Source: Microbacterium oxydans
GTDB taxonomy: Bacteria; Actinomycetota; Actinomycetes; Actinomycetales; Microbacteriaceae
Direction: 5' to 3'
DNA length: 64,000 nucleotides
NCBI RefSeq assembly: GCF_000956405.1
Contig: NZ_JYIV01000030.1
Coordinates: 124,001 to 188,000 of the forward strand
Numbering within the stretch: the first letter of the stretch is position 1; each line of letters opens with the position of its first letter. The notes under the pieces are model-generated. The model made no database searches. It was given only the letters and a program-made list of their open reading frames with translations, and was not told the DNA's origin. Shown here piece after piece: positions 36,068 to 45,578 of this stretch. The position numbers and the translations under genes were made by a program.

Positions 36068-38167
36068 TCACACCTCGGCGAGGCCGAGCGTGTCGAGGAG
36101 CCAGGCGAGTTCGAACGCCCGCTCCTTCCAGGAGTTGTAGCGTCCGCTCACACCGCCGTGCCCGGCGACCATCTCGCACTTCAGCAGCACATCGGCAGCT
36201 CCGGCTTCGCGCAGACGAGCCACCCACTTCGCCGGTTCCACGTAGAGCACCCTGGTGTCGTTCAGCGAGGTGACCGCGAGGATCCGTGGGTACTCGACAC
36301 CGTCGCGGACGTTCTCGTAGGGGCTGTACGACTTCATGTACGCGTAGACCTCCGGGTCGTGGAGCGGGTCACCCCACTCGTCCCACTCGATCACGGTGAG
36401 GGGGAGCGAGGGGTCGAGGATCGTCGTCAAGGCGTCCACGAACGGTACCCCGGCGAGGATCCCGGCGAACAGCTCGGGTGCGAGGTTCGTCACGGCGCCC
36501 ATGAGCAGACCACCGGCGCTGCCGCCCTCTGCCACCATCCGGTTCGGAGTGGTCACACCCGTCTCGACGAGGTGCTCGCCGCAGGAGACGAAGTCCGTGA
36601 AGGTGTTGCGCTTGTGGAGGAGCTTGCCGTCCTCGTACCACTGCCGACCCATCTCGCCGCCGCCGCGCACATGCGCCACGGCGAAGACGACCCCGCGGTC
36701 CAGCTCGGAGAGGCGGGCGACGGAGAATCCGGGATCGATGGAGTGCTCGTACGATCCGTAGCCGTACAGGTGCACGGGGCGCGGTTCCGCTCCCGGCTCT
36801 CCGAAGGAGCGCTTCCAGACGAGGGAGATCGGCACACGGACTCCGTCGGCGGCGGTCGCCCAGTCGCGTCGCTGGCCGTAGTCCCCGGGGTCGTAGCCGC
36901 CCAGCACCGGCACCTGCTTTCGCAGCACGAGTCCCCTGGTGGCCAGGTCGAGGTCGTACACGGTTCCCGGCGTCACGAAAGAGGTGTACCCGAGGCGGAG
37001 GAACGGGGAGTGCCATTCCGGGTTGCCGCTCACGCCCGCCGAGTAGAGCGGTTCGTCGAAGGCGAGTTCTTCGACGAGGTCTGTGGCGTAGTCGAGCAGA
37101 CCCACGCGCTCCAGTCCTTCGCGGCGGTACTCCACGGTCGCGAAGTCACGGAACGCGTCAACTCCGAGAAGGCGCCTTCCCTGTTCATGGGCGAGCACCA
37201 CGTGTCGGGCACCCTGCGGGTCGGAGGCCGCCACGGAGACCAGCTCGAAGTCGAGCGCGCCGTCGTTGTGGAGCACGAGCAGTCGGTCCTCGCCGTCCAC
37301 GACCGCGTGCTCGACCGAGTACTCGACCTCTTCGCGACGTGGCCAGACGAGGCGCGGTTCGGCGGTGAGGTCGCCGTGCAGATCGACCAGATACTCCTCG
37401 CTCGTGATGCTCGAGCCGACCGCGATCACGAGGTAGCGGCGGCTGCGGGTGATGCCTGCACCGAGCCAGAACTTCTCGTCCGGTTCGTGGAAGAGCTTCA
37501 CGTCTTCGGACACCGGGGTGCCGAGCCGATGCAGCCACAGGGTGTCGGGGCGCCAGGCCTCGTCGCGGGTCGTGTAGAGCACGCCGGTGCCGTCCGGGGT
37601 GAAGAAGGCGCCGCCCGTGTTCGGGATCTCGTCGTCGAGGGTGGTGCCGGTGGCGAGGTCGCGCACGTGCACGGTGTAGAGCTCGTCGCCCTCGAAGTCC
37701 GTGGACCAGAGCAGCTTGGTCGCATCGTCGGAGGTGTCGAAGGCGCCGAGCGAGAAGAACTCGTGGCCCTCGGCCTCGATGTTGCCGTCGAGGAGCACGA
37801 CCTCGCCGGGGACAGGCACTCCCGGTTCCAGGCGCGGGGGAGTCCAGTCGCCAGGCTCGGCGGCCGCGCGGCAGTGGATGCCGTATTGCGCACCCTCTTC
37901 GGTGCGGCTGTAGTACCACCAGTCGCCGCGGCGGGTCGGGACGGAGAGGTCCGTCTCCTGGACGCGACCCTTGATCTCCTCGAAGAGACGTTCTCGCAGG
38001 TCGGCCAGGTGCGCGGTCTCGGAATCGGTGTGCGCGTTCTCCGCTTCCAGATGGGAGATGACCTCTGCGGAATCCTTGGCTCGGAGCCATTCGTAGGGAT
38101 CGTCGAAGGTGTCACCATGATGGGTGCGGAGCGTCGAGCGGCGGTCGGTGGCGGGAGCGTCAGTCAC
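36068..38167 (-). CDS. ptrB: Oligopeptidase B (S9A prolyl oligopeptidase family)
   Basis: Cytosolic serine peptidase of 699 residues that cuts short peptides after basic residues. The N-terminal seven-bladed propeller covers about 70-430. The C-terminal alpha/beta-hydrolase has S550 in GGSAGG, an Asp in the SLNDTR region and H670 in VAGHGG. The ISLVWKRSF and YGYGSYEHSIDPGF segments are typical of the family. GTG 38167 lies 6 nt after TAGCGT (leaderless). It is divergent from pit across 155 bp that holds the PHO-box-like array. Confidence 0.9.
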   Translation of the reverse strand: MTDAPATDRRSTLRTHHGDTFDDPYEWLRAKDSAEVISHLEAENAHTDSETAHLADLRERLFEEIKGRVQETDLSVPTRRGDWWYYSRTEEGAQYGIHCRAAAEPGDWTPPRLEPGVPVPGEVVLLDGNIEAEGHEFFSLGAFDTSDDATKLLWSTDFEGDELYTVHVRDLATGTTLDDEIPNTGGAFFTPDGTGVLYTTRDEAWRPDTLWLHRLGTPVSEDVKLFHEPDEKFWLGAGITRSRRYLVIAVGSSITSEEYLVDLHGDLTAEPRLVWPRREEVEYSVEHAVVDGEDRLLVLHNDGALDFELVSVAASDPQGARHVVLAHEQGRRLLGVDAFRDFATVEYRREGLERVGLLDYATDLVEELAFDEPLYSAGVSGNPEWHSPFLRLGYTSFVTPGTVYDLDLATRGLVLRKQVPVLGGYDPGDYGQRRDWATAADGVRVPISLVWKRSFGEPGAEPRPVHLYGYGSYEHSIDPGFSVARLSELDRGVVFAVAHVRGGGEMGRQWYEDGKLLHKRNTFTDFVSCGEHLVETGVTTPNRMVAEGGSAGGLLMGAVTNLAPELFAGILAGVPFVDALTTILDPSLPLTVIEWDEWGDPLHDPEVYAYMKSYSPYENVRDGVEYPRILAVTSLNDTRVLYVEPAKWVARLREAGAADVLLKCEMVAGHGGVSGRYNSWKERAFELAWLLDTLGLAEV

Positions 38168-38231
38168 CGTCTCACGCTATCCCAGGTCGAGTTGACCGGC
38201 ACGGGGGACGGTGGGAGGATTTACCGGGGCC

Positions 38232-38260
38232 GGTTAACGGAAGTCAAACCCACGGTGAAC
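38232..38260. promoter_or_regulatory. PHO-box-like array (three 7-mers at 11-bp period)
   Basis: GGTTAAC (38232-38238), GTCAAAC (38243-38249) and GGTGAAC (38254-38260), each separated by 4 nt. Actinobacterial PhoP binds direct 11-bp repeats of GTTCACC, whose reverse complement is GGTGAAC. Position before a phosphate transporter supports the call. The divergent ptrB could also be affected. Confidence 0.7.
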
Positions 38261-38322
38261 TCTTCGTTCGTCACGTCGATCCCGTCGACATCTCCTTCTT
38301 CCTCAACGACCGAAAGCGAACG

Positions 38323-39714
38323 GTGGAAACCGCAGCCCTCATCGTCGTGCTTGTCATCGCGCTGGCACTCTTCTTCGACTTCACCAACGGCTTTCACGAC
38401 ACCGCGAATGCCATGGCGACTCCGATCGCCACCGGCGCGCTGAAGCCCAAGACAGCCGTTCTCCTCGCCGCGGTGCTCAACCTCGTCGGCGCCTTCCTGT
38501 CGACGGAGGTCTCCAAGACGATCTCCGGCGGCATCATCCGCGAAGACGCGATCATCGACGCGGGGACTGATCTGTTCCTGTCACTGATCTTCGCCGGACT
38601 GATCGGCGCGATCACCTGGAACATGCTGACCTGGCTGCTCGGGTTGCCGTCGAGCTCGTCCCACGCCCTCTTCGGCGGACTGATCGGCGCGACCATGGTC
38701 GGCGCGGGGATCAGCGGCATCGACTTCGGCATGGTGCTCTCGAAGATCGTGCTCCCGGCGCTGATCGCTCCTGTCACCGCCGGCCTCATCGCGTTCGCGG
38801 CCACCAAGATCGCCTACTCGATCACCCGCCGCTACGACGGGAAGCCCGATGGGCGCGACGGCTTCCGGTGGGGGCAGATCTTCACGTCGTCCCTGGTCGC
38901 GCTCGCACACGGCACGAACGACGCGCAGAAGACCATGGGTGTGATCACGCTGGCGATGATCACCATCGGATGGCAGTCCGGCGCGCACCACGAGCCCGAG
39001 CTCTGGGTCATCATCGCGTGTGCGTTCACGATCGCTCTCGGCACCTACCTCGGCGGCTGGCGCATCATCCGCACGCTCGGCAAGGGGCTCACCGACGTCA
39101 AGCCGGCGCAGGGCTTCGCCGCGGAGAGCTCGACCGCGGCCACCATCCTCGCCTCCAGTGCCCTCGGCTTCGCGCTCTCCACGACGCAGGTGGCCTCCGG
39201 CTCGGTCATCGGGTCCGGTCTCGGACGCCGCGGTTCCACCGTGCGCTGGCGGACCGCGGGGCGTATCGGTGTCGGCTGGCTGCTGACCCTCCCCGCTGCG
39301 GGAGGCGTCGGAGCACTCGCGGCGCTGCTCGTGGTCTGGCTCGGCAACTGGGGTGTCGTGATCGACGCCGTCATCGCGCTGGCCATCATCCTCGGGCTGT
39401 TCATGCGGTCACGGCGCAACGCCGTCACGCCGGCGAACGCGATGAGCGACGTCGCCGAATCGGGCCGCGCGATCGAGCTGCCCGACACGCCACCGCCGAC
39501 GAGGCGTCAGCAGCGCATCGAGCAGGCCAAGGCCGAGGCTCGGGCTCGCGCGGAGGCACGCGACAAGGCGAAGGCCGATGCCAAGGCCAAGGCCAAGAAG
39601 GATGCGGCAGCGAAGGCGAAGAAGAAAGCTGACGCCAAAGCGACCACCAAGGCATCGAAGACCGCGTCGCCGACGCAGAAAGCCGACGCCGACCGGAACG
39701 GAGAGTCCGAATGA
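38323..39714 (+). CDS. pit: Pit-family inorganic phosphate transporter
   Basis: A 463-residue membrane transporter for metal phosphate with proton. Both Pit repeats are seen: FDFTNGFHDTANAMATPIATGAL near the N-terminus and ALAHGTNDAQKTMGVI in the middle. About ten helices are followed by a 75-residue charged tail rich in Lys and Ala, likely a cytosolic coiled coil. GTG 38323 starts at the first helix. The next gene overlaps by ATGA. A PHO-box-like array 60 bp upstream suggests control by phosphate starvation. Confidence 0.93.
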   Translation: METAALIVVLVIALALFFDFTNGFHDTANAMATPIATGALKPKTAVLLAAVLNLVGAFLSTEVSKTISGGIIREDAIIDAGTDLFLSLIFAGLIGAITWNMLTWLLGLPSSSSHALFGGLIGATMVGAGISGIDFGMVLSKIVLPALIAPVTAGLIAFAATKIAYSITRRYDGKPDGRDGFRWGQIFTSSLVALAHGTNDAQKTMGVITLAMITIGWQSGAHHEPELWVIIACAFTIALGTYLGGWRIIRTLGKGLTDVKPAQGFAAESSTAATILASSALGFALSTTQVASGSVIGSGLGRRGSTVRWRTAGRIGVGWLLTLPAAGGVGALAALLVVWLGNWGVVIDAVIALAIILGLFMRSRRNAVTPANAMSDVAESGRAIELPDTPPPTRRQQRIEQAKAEARARAEARDKAKADAKAKAKKDAAAKAKKKADAKATTKASKTASPTQKADADRNGESE

Positions 39715-40046
39715 GCGTCGTGATCGACTGGTATGCCTTCCTCCAGGTGTTCGCGGCCGCCCTCATCGGTGCGGCGGCCATCGTCACCTTCTACGCGTTG
39801 GGGCTGCGCCTCCTCGTGCGCAGCGGTCGCGCACCTGTCGTCAGCCCTGCCGAGTTCACCGACGCGATCACCGTGATCACGGAGAAGGAGCTGAAGCGCG
39901 CCGAGAAGCAGGCCGCGAAGGCCGCCCGCAAGAGCCCGCTGACCGAGGGACAGAAGTCCCTCGCGCTCGTCGGCGCCTACGCCTGTTTCGCTCTGTGCGG
40001 TGTCGCCGTGATCAGCGGGATCCTGCTCCTGGTGCTCGGCCACTGA
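39711..40046 (+). CDS. Small membrane protein coupled to pit
   Basis: A 111-residue protein with two membrane helices (about 10-32 and 85-108) and a Lys/Ala-rich cytosolic loop between them (ELKRAEKQAAKAARKS). Starts in the ATGA overlap with pit, so the two are made together. It may be a partner of the transporter. Its basic loop resembles the composition of the Pit tail. No family recognised. Confidence 0.75.
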   Translation: MSVVIDWYAFLQVFAAALIGAAAIVTFYALGLRLLVRSGRAPVVSPAEFTDAITVITEKELKRAEKQAAKAARKSPLTEGQKSLALVGAYACFALCGVAVISGILLLVLGH

Positions 40047-40105
40047 TCGACGGCGAGCCGTGCAGGTCCCGCTCCTGGGTCACCGGTCGGACATAGGCTG
40101 AAGCC

Positions 40106-41026
40106 ATGTCCGCAGGATCAGGCAGCCCCTACGCGTTCGGCCGGCATGAGCTCGCGTCTCATTCACTCATCCATGTGAGCGACCCGCATTTCCTCGCCGG
40201 GGGCGCCAAGCTGGGGGGACGCTACGACGTCGAGGAGAACTTCGCGCGCACGCTGGAGGCGATCAGGGCGGTGCATCCGAATCCCACCGCGATCGTCGTG
40301 ACCGGCGACCTCGCCGATCTGGGGGAGCCCGATGCGTACCGCCGACTCCGGGCAGCCGTGGAGCCGGTGGCCGCGGAGTTGGACACGCACGTCGTCTGGG
40401 TCGCCGGCAATCACGATGAGCGCCCGGCATTGCGTGCCGAGATGCTCGGTCTGGAGCCGACGGAAGAGCCTGTCACGGGCATCTGGGATCTCGACGGCGT
40501 CCGGCTCATCGCGCTGGACACGAGCGTGCCCGGTTGGCATCACGGCGATCTCGACGAGGGTCAGCTCACGTGGCTGGCCGAGGTGCTCGCCGACCCCGCC
40601 CCGTCCGGGACGCTGCTGGCCATGCACCATCCGCCGCTCCCGAGTCATGTGCCGCTGTTCGACATCCTCGAGCTGCGACACCAGGACGAACTCGCCGACG
40701 TGATCCGGGGGAGCGACGTCCGCGGCATCCTCGCCGGCCACCTCCACTATTCGTCCCACGGCACCTTCGCCGGGGTTCCGGTGAGCGTCGCGTCGGCGAC
40801 CTGTTACACGATGAACGTCGCGCGGCCCGCAGCCGAGGTCAACGGCATGGACGCCGCACAGGCGTTCCAGCTCGTCCACGTGTACGCCGACACGATCACG
40901 CATACGGTGATCCCGGTGACCGGAGCGGAGACCGGCGAATACTTCTCGGAAGCGTGGTTGGAGCGTATGGCGCGGCTCAGCCCGGAAGAGCGACTCGAGG
41001 CCTTCTCCCGCAAACCCGCACGCTGA
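40106..41026 (+). CDS. Calcineurin-like phosphodiesterase (CpdA-like)
   Basis: A 306-residue metallophosphoesterase with all five metal motifs: SDPH, GDLAD, GNHDER, MHHPP and GHLHY. It resembles class III cyclic nucleotide phosphodiesterases such as CpdA and Rv0805, but activity on cAMP or other diesters is not established. No signal peptide, so cytosolic. ATG 40106 lies 6 nt after TAGGCT (40094-40099), leaderless pattern. Confidence 0.85.
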   Translation: MSAGSGSPYAFGRHELASHSLIHVSDPHFLAGGAKLGGRYDVEENFARTLEAIRAVHPNPTAIVVTGDLADLGEPDAYRRLRAAVEPVAAELDTHVVWVAGNHDERPALRAEMLGLEPTEEPVTGIWDLDGVRLIALDTSVPGWHHGDLDEGQLTWLAEVLADPAPSGTLLAMHHPPLPSHVPLFDILELRHQDELADVIRGSDVRGILAGHLHYSSHGTFAGVPVSVASATCYTMNVARPAAEVNGMDAAQAFQLVHVYADTITHTVIPVTGAETGEYFSEAWLERMARLSPEERLEAFSRKPAR

Positions 41027-41087
41027 GCGGCGTAGACTGGGGGCATCCCCCACCCTTCTCACCCGCCACGACCCACGAGGATGTGAC

Positions 41088-42548
41088 ATGGCTTCTGCCG
41101 CGCCTACCCTGACCCGTACCGAGACCGATTCGCTCGGGAGCATGGAGATTCCCGTCGACGCGTACTGGGGGATCCATACAGCCCGCGCCGACGCGAACTT
41201 CCCGATCACGAAGCGCCCCATCTCGGTGTACCCCGACCTCGTGGTGGGTCTCGCGATGGTCAAGCAGGCGAGTGCCCGCGCGAACCGGGAGATCGGCGTG
41301 CTCGACCCCGAGCGGGCCGACCTGATCGACCGCGCAGCGCAGCGCGTGATCGACGGCGAGTTCCATGAGCAGTTCACGGTCGGCGTCATCCAGGGCGGTG
41401 CCGGAACCTCGACGAACATGAACGCGAACGAGGTCATCACCAACATCGCGCTCGAGATGGCCGGTCACGAGAAGGGCGACTACGCCTTCCTCTCGCCGAT
41501 CGACCACACGAACCGGAGCCAGTCCACGAACGACGTGTACCCGACGGCGGTGAAGATCGGCCTCTCGCTGACGCTGCGTTCGCTGCTCGAGGAGCTCGAC
41601 CTGCTGAGGCTGTCGTTCCTGGGCAAGTCGCGCGAGTTCCACGATGTCCTGAAGGTCGGTCGCACGCAGCTGCAGGACGCCGTGCCCATGACCCTGGGGC
41701 AGGAGTTCAACGGTTTCGCCACGACCCTCGGATACGACCACACGCGACTCACGGAGAACGCGTCCCTCATGTTCGAGATCAACATGGGCGCCACGGCGAT
41801 CGGTACGGGTATCACGACCCACCCGGGATACGCCCCCGCCGTCCTCAAGCACCTGCGTGACATCACCGGTCTCGACCTGCGCACCGCCGGCGACCTCGTC
41901 GAGGCCACCAGCGACACCGGATCCTTCATGTCGTTCTCCTCGACGCTCAAGCGCAACGCGATGAAGCTCTCGAAGATCTGCAACGACCTCCGTCTGCTCT
42001 CGTCCGGCCCGCAGGCGGGTCTCGGTGAGATCAACCTCCCGGCCATGCAGGCGGGTTCGAGCATCATGCCGGGCAAGGTCAACCCGGTCATCCCCGAGGT
42101 CGTGAACCAGGTGGCGTTCGCCGTCGCCGGCGCCGACATGACCGTGACGATGGCGGCCGAGGCGGGACAGCTGCAGCTGAATGCCTTCGAGCCCGTGATC
42201 GCGCACTCGATCTTCCAGTCGATCACCTGGATGCGCCAGGCGATGTGGACCCTGCGCGTGAACTGCGTCGACGGCATCACCGCCAACCGCGACCGCCTCG
42301 GCGCCATGGTCGGCGCTTCGGTGGGTGTCATCACGGCCCTCACGCCCTTCATCGGCTACGCGGCCGCCGCCGCTCTGGCGAAGACGGCTCTGCTGACCAA
42401 CCGCAGCGTTGCCGACCTCGTCGTCGAAGCCGGTCTGATGTCGCGCGAAGAGGTCCTCAAGCAGCTGTCGCCCGCGCGTCTCTCGGGCCTCGAGACGATC
42501 ACCGCGGCGATCCCGGTGGTCGCGTCGGAGGACCTGATCGAGATCTGA
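41088..42548 (+). CDS. aspA: Aspartate ammonia-lyase
   Basis: Converts L-aspartate to fumarate and ammonia. 486 residues, a homotetramer in the fumarase/aspartase superfamily. The flexible SS loop GSSIMPGKVNP near residue 324 carries the catalytic serine. AGTSTNMNANEV and THPGYAP are also conserved. Aspartase and not fumarase is supported by the N-terminal SMEIPVDAYWGIHTARA. TAGACT at 41034-41039 suggests a 45-50 nt leader with GAGGATGTG before ATG. Ends at a strong hairpin. Its product links to the dctA locus only by metabolism. Confidence 0.93.
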   Translation: MASAAPTLTRTETDSLGSMEIPVDAYWGIHTARADANFPITKRPISVYPDLVVGLAMVKQASARANREIGVLDPERADLIDRAAQRVIDGEFHEQFTVGVIQGGAGTSTNMNANEVITNIALEMAGHEKGDYAFLSPIDHTNRSQSTNDVYPTAVKIGLSLTLRSLLEELDLLRLSFLGKSREFHDVLKVGRTQLQDAVPMTLGQEFNGFATTLGYDHTRLTENASLMFEINMGATAIGTGITTHPGYAPAVLKHLRDITGLDLRTAGDLVEATSDTGSFMSFSSTLKRNAMKLSKICNDLRLLSSGPQAGLGEINLPAMQAGSSIMPGKVNPVIPEVVNQVAFAVAGADMTVTMAAEAGQLQLNAFEPVIAHSIFQSITWMRQAMWTLRVNCVDGITANRDRLGAMVGASVGVITALTPFIGYAAAAALAKTALLTNRSVADLVVEAGLMSREEVLKQLSPARLSGLETITAAIPVVASEDLIEI

Positions 42549-42553
42549 TCGCG

Positions 42554-42604
42554 CGATACGAAGAGGGGGACGGATGCGCCGCATCCGTCCCCCTCTTCGT
42601 ATCG
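42554..42604. terminator. 24-bp perfect hairpin between convergent aspA and FAA hydrolase
   Basis: Perfect inverted repeat, arms 42554-42577 and 42581-42604, loop GCC. It begins 6 nt after the aspA stop and ends 8 nt before the convergent stop. No T run, but it should serve both directions. Confidence 0.85.
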
Positions 42605-42611
42605 TCTGGGC

Positions 42612-43481
42612 TCAGTCGGTGATCCGGCAGTGCGTGGTCAGCTCGCCGATGCCGTCGATGCCGACCGTGACCGTGGAGTGGTCGCGGAGGAAGATCTGCG
42701 GGTCGCGTGAGTAGCCAGCCCCGCCGGGGCTGCCCGTGGAGATCAGGGTGCCGGGCAGCAGCGTGAGCGACTGCGACAGGTGGGCGATGAGCTTCGCCAC
42801 CGATCGGACCATCTGGTCGGTGCTCGCGTCCTGCACGGTGTGGCCGTCCACGACGGTCCAGATGTGGAGGTCCTGCGGGTCGGCCACCTCGTCGGCGGTC
42901 ACGGCGAAGGGGCCGGTGGGGGTGAAGCCGTCGAACGACTTGCAGCGGGACCACTGCGCCTCGGAGAACTGGACGTTCCTGGCGGTGATGTCGTTGACCA
43001 CCGTGTAGCCCCAGACGTGCGACAGCGCATCGGCCTCGGAGACGTCCTTGGCAGGGGGGCCGATGAGCACACCGAGCTCGGCTTCGTAGTCGACGGCTTC
43101 GCTCAGCGACCGCGGCCATGACGTGGTCTGCTCGTGACCTGTGAGCGAGTTCGGCCACAGGGTGAAGACGGTCGGTGCCGCATCCGTCTTCAGACCGAGC
43201 TCACTGGAGTGCGCGGCGTAGTTGAGGCCGACGGCGAGCACTGCGGGCGGTGTGAGTACGGCGGAGTCGAATGTCCACCCGTCGAGTGGGTGCCGCGGCG
43301 CGGAGCTGTTCTCCAGCGCACCGCGCAGAGCGTCGAGTGCCGCTTCCCCTCCCTCGATCAGCTGCTGCAGCGTGGCAGGAGGGTCGGTCAGGAGGTCAGA
43401 GACGAGGATGGCGTCCGGGCCCTCGACCACGGCGAGAGCCGCGTGGGGGGAGTCAGGACGGCGCAGGTGAGCGAACCGCAT
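42612..43481 (-). CDS. Fumarylacetoacetate hydrolase-family protein
   Basis: A 289-residue FAH-domain enzyme. Metal ligands lie in the DYEAELGVLIG segment, followed by GYTVVNDITARNVQ, KSFDGFTPTGPF and GTLISTGSPGGAGYSRDP. Family members hydrolyse acylpyruvates or decarboxylate oxaloacetate. The substrate is not resolved. ATG 43481 follows TAGCGT by 6 nt (leaderless). Convergent with aspA. Confidence 0.87.
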   Translation of the reverse strand: MRFAHLRRPDSPHAALAVVEGPDAILVSDLLTDPPATLQQLIEGGEAALDALRGALENSSAPRHPLDGWTFDSAVLTPPAVLAVGLNYAAHSSELGLKTDAAPTVFTLWPNSLTGHEQTTSWPRSLSEAVDYEAELGVLIGPPAKDVSEADALSHVWGYTVVNDITARNVQFSEAQWSRCKSFDGFTPTGPFAVTADEVADPQDLHIWTVVDGHTVQDASTDQMVRSVAKLIAHLSQSLTLLPGTLISTGSPGGAGYSRDPQIFLRDHSTVTVGIDGIGELTTHCRITD

Positions 43482-43569
43482 GCTTCTACGCTACCGGGTG
43501 GGTGCGGGTCGCCGGGTGGAGGGCTTCACCATATCCGGACCACCCACGTTGTGCCCATAAGCTTTGCCT

Positions 43570-44904
43570 ATGAGTTCCGGAGGACCGTCCCAGCCGCAGC
43601 AGCCCTCGCCGTATGCTCCTCCGCCTGCCTCGCAGTCTTCGCCCGGGCAGGTGCCACCGCGTGCATACGCGCCCGCGCCGCATCCGAGCGCGCCTCTGTC
43701 GACCACGGCGGACGGCTCCGTCACGGCGGGCCGCCCCGTCGCCGGGTATGCCTCTCCTCTGGCTCAGCCGACTCCGTACACTCCGCCCGCTCCGGTTGCC
43801 CCGTCGCCTGCGGAGTCGCTTCCCGCTCTGCCCGTGCCCACGAGGAAGGGCCGCACGATTTCGCTGTGGCTCTTCGGTGTGCTCGGCTTCCTGCTGATCG
43901 CGCTCGTGGGCTACTTCGTGTGGGCGCTCGGATCGTTCGCCTCTGTTGTCGGTCTGGTCCTCGCGCTGATACCGCTCACGATCGTGTTCCTCGGCGTGCG
44001 GCTGATCGATCGATGGGAGCCCGAGCCCAAGCGGCTGGTGGCGTTCGCCATCGCCTGGGGTGCGGTGGCTGCGGTCGGCCTCACCCTGCTGGTCGACACG
44101 GCGCTGACGCTCCTGCTCGGCTTCCGGTCGGAGGAGTTCGGTGCGGTCGTGCAGGCCCCCTTCGTCGAGGAGCTCTGGAAAGGTCTGGGCGTCTTCCTCA
44201 TCTTCCTGCTCGCCCGTCGGGCGTTCGACGGACCTGTCGACGGCATCGTCTACGGTGCTCTGGTGGGAGCAGGCTTCGCCTTCACCGAGAACATCCAGTA
44301 CTTCGGAGTCAGCCTGATCGAGGGCGGGGGGCAGCAGCTGACCGTGACGTTCGTCGTACGCGGACTGCTCTCTCCCTTCGCTCACGCCATGTTCACCGCG
44401 ATCACCGGTTTCGCGATCGGCTTGGTGGCTCGGCGCCACGGCTCGGCGCGGTCAGCGGCCGGCGCAGGAGCGCTGGGTCTCGTCGGAGCGATCCTGCTGC
44501 ACGCGCTCTGGAACGGTTCGGCGACGTTCGCGGACTTCTTCGGGCTCTACTTCACTCTTCAGGTGCCGCTGTTCATCGGTTTCATCCTGGGTATCGTCGC
44601 GCTGCGGCGCGAGGAGGCAAGGCTCACCCGCGCACGCCTGGAGGACTACGCCGCCGCGGGCTGGTTCACCCCCGAGGAGGTCACGATGCTGGCCACGCCC
44701 GCCGGGCGCAAGGTGGGACTCGCATGGGCGTCGCAGCTGCGTGGTGACCGGCGTCCGCTGATGCGATCGTTCATCAAGGACGCGACCGAGCTGGCCTCGG
44801 TCCGGCAGCGTGCGATCACCGGTCGCGACCCGATGGCCGTGAACGACGAGCGTGCGCTGCTGATCCGCACCAGGGCTACGAGGGCGGCGCTCCTGGCCTA
44901 CTGA
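43570..44904 (+). CDS. PrsW-family intramembrane glutamic protease
   Basis: A 444-residue membrane protein. The first 95 residues are Pro/Ser/Ala-rich and cytosolic. About eight helices follow. The PrsW motif appears as FVEELWKGL (EExxK), then FTENIQYFG and HAMFTAITG. Bacillus PrsW cuts the anti-sigma factor RsiW. The target here is unknown. ATG 43570 lies 6 nt after TAAGCT, so the earlier TTG is not used. The C-terminal 90 residues are soluble and Arg-rich. Confidence 0.87.
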   Translation: MSSGGPSQPQQPSPYAPPPASQSSPGQVPPRAYAPAPHPSAPLSTTADGSVTAGRPVAGYASPLAQPTPYTPPAPVAPSPAESLPALPVPTRKGRTISLWLFGVLGFLLIALVGYFVWALGSFASVVGLVLALIPLTIVFLGVRLIDRWEPEPKRLVAFAIAWGAVAAVGLTLLVDTALTLLLGFRSEEFGAVVQAPFVEELWKGLGVFLIFLLARRAFDGPVDGIVYGALVGAGFAFTENIQYFGVSLIEGGGQQLTVTFVVRGLLSPFAHAMFTAITGFAIGLVARRHGSARSAAGAGALGLVGAILLHALWNGSATFADFFGLYFTLQVPLFIGFILGIVALRREEARLTRARLEDYAAAGWFTPEEVTMLATPAGRKVGLAWASQLRGDRRPLMRSFIKDATELASVRQRAITGRDPMAVNDERALLIRTRATRAALLAY

Positions 44905-44945
44905 CGTGCGGCCGCGGCCGAGCGCGACCATCCGCCTGTGACAAG

Positions 44946-44996
44946 ACTCAGCGCCCGGTGCTGCGGCGATGCCTGCGAGTCTCCCGGGCGCTGAGT
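44946..44996 (+). terminator. 13-bp stem hairpin downstream of the PrsW gene
   Basis: ACTCAGCGCCCGG (44946-44958) pairs with CCGGGCGCTGAGT (44984-44996) across a 25-nt loop. It lies about 40 nt after the stop. Followed by TGATCTGT. Confidence 0.6.
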
Positions 44997-45137
44997 TGAT
45001 CTGTAAACAGGGTGCACCCGGCCCCGCGCGAGTGTCAAGGGCTACTTGCCGAGGGGCGCTGAAGAAGTTGCGTGGTGTTCGCTGTGAGCAGGTGCCGACG
45101 CGTTGACCGGTCCGTGGCGCTCGGGTTGGATGGACAT

Positions 45138-45506
45138 ATGACTGATCGCACAAAGCCTGAGTTCGACGCCCCCACCGGCCCCGCACCTGCGGACCTCGTC
45201 GTCCGCGACATCATCGAGGGCGACGGTGCCGAGGCGAAGCCCGGTGACACCGTGACCGTGCACTATGCGGGGGTCGAGTTCGACTCCGGCGAAGAGTTCG
45301 ACTCCTCCTGGGGTCGTGGTGAGACCATCCAGTTCCCGCTGCAGGGTCTCATCCAGGGCTGGCAGGACGGCATCCCCGGTATGAAGGTGGGTGGCCGCCG
45401 CGAACTGATCATCCCGCCGCACCTGGCCTACGGCCCGGTCGGCGGAGGCCACTTCCTCTCCGGAAAGACCCTGATCTTCATCATCGATCTCGTCGCCGTC
45501 GGCTGA
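45138..45506 (+). CDS. FKBP-type peptidyl-prolyl isomerase
   Basis: A 122-residue single-domain FKBP. It has VTVHYAGVEFDSGEEFDSSWGRGETIQFPLQGLIQGW (seen in part), then GMKVGGRRELIIPPHLAYG. These residues form the active site. No signal peptide, so a cytosolic folding helper. ATG 45138 fits the family start. A T-rich terminator follows, so it is monocistronic. Confidence 0.9.
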   Translation: MTDRTKPEFDAPTGPAPADLVVRDIIEGDGAEAKPGDTVTVHYAGVEFDSGEEFDSSWGRGETIQFPLQGLIQGWQDGIPGMKVGGRRELIIPPHLAYGPVGGGHFLSGKTLIFIIDLVAVG

Positions 45507-45526
45507 TCCCCGCTCGTTCCACGACG

Positions 45527-45564
45527 CGCCCCGCTCCTTCGCGAGTGGGGCGTTTCGTGTTTTC
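45527..45564 (+). terminator. Rho-independent terminator after the FKBP gene
   Basis: CGCCCCGCTC (45527-45536), CTTCGC loop, GAGTGGGGCG (45543-45552) with one G-T pair, followed by TTTCGTGTTTTC. The clearest intrinsic terminator in the window. Confidence 0.9.
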
Positions 45565-45578
45565 AGAAGAGATTCTTC

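Noticed and set aside
35897..38443. 848-codon plus-strand frame opposite oligopeptidase B
   Set aside because: Shadow of a well-supported S9 peptidase, and it begins in repeat DNA.
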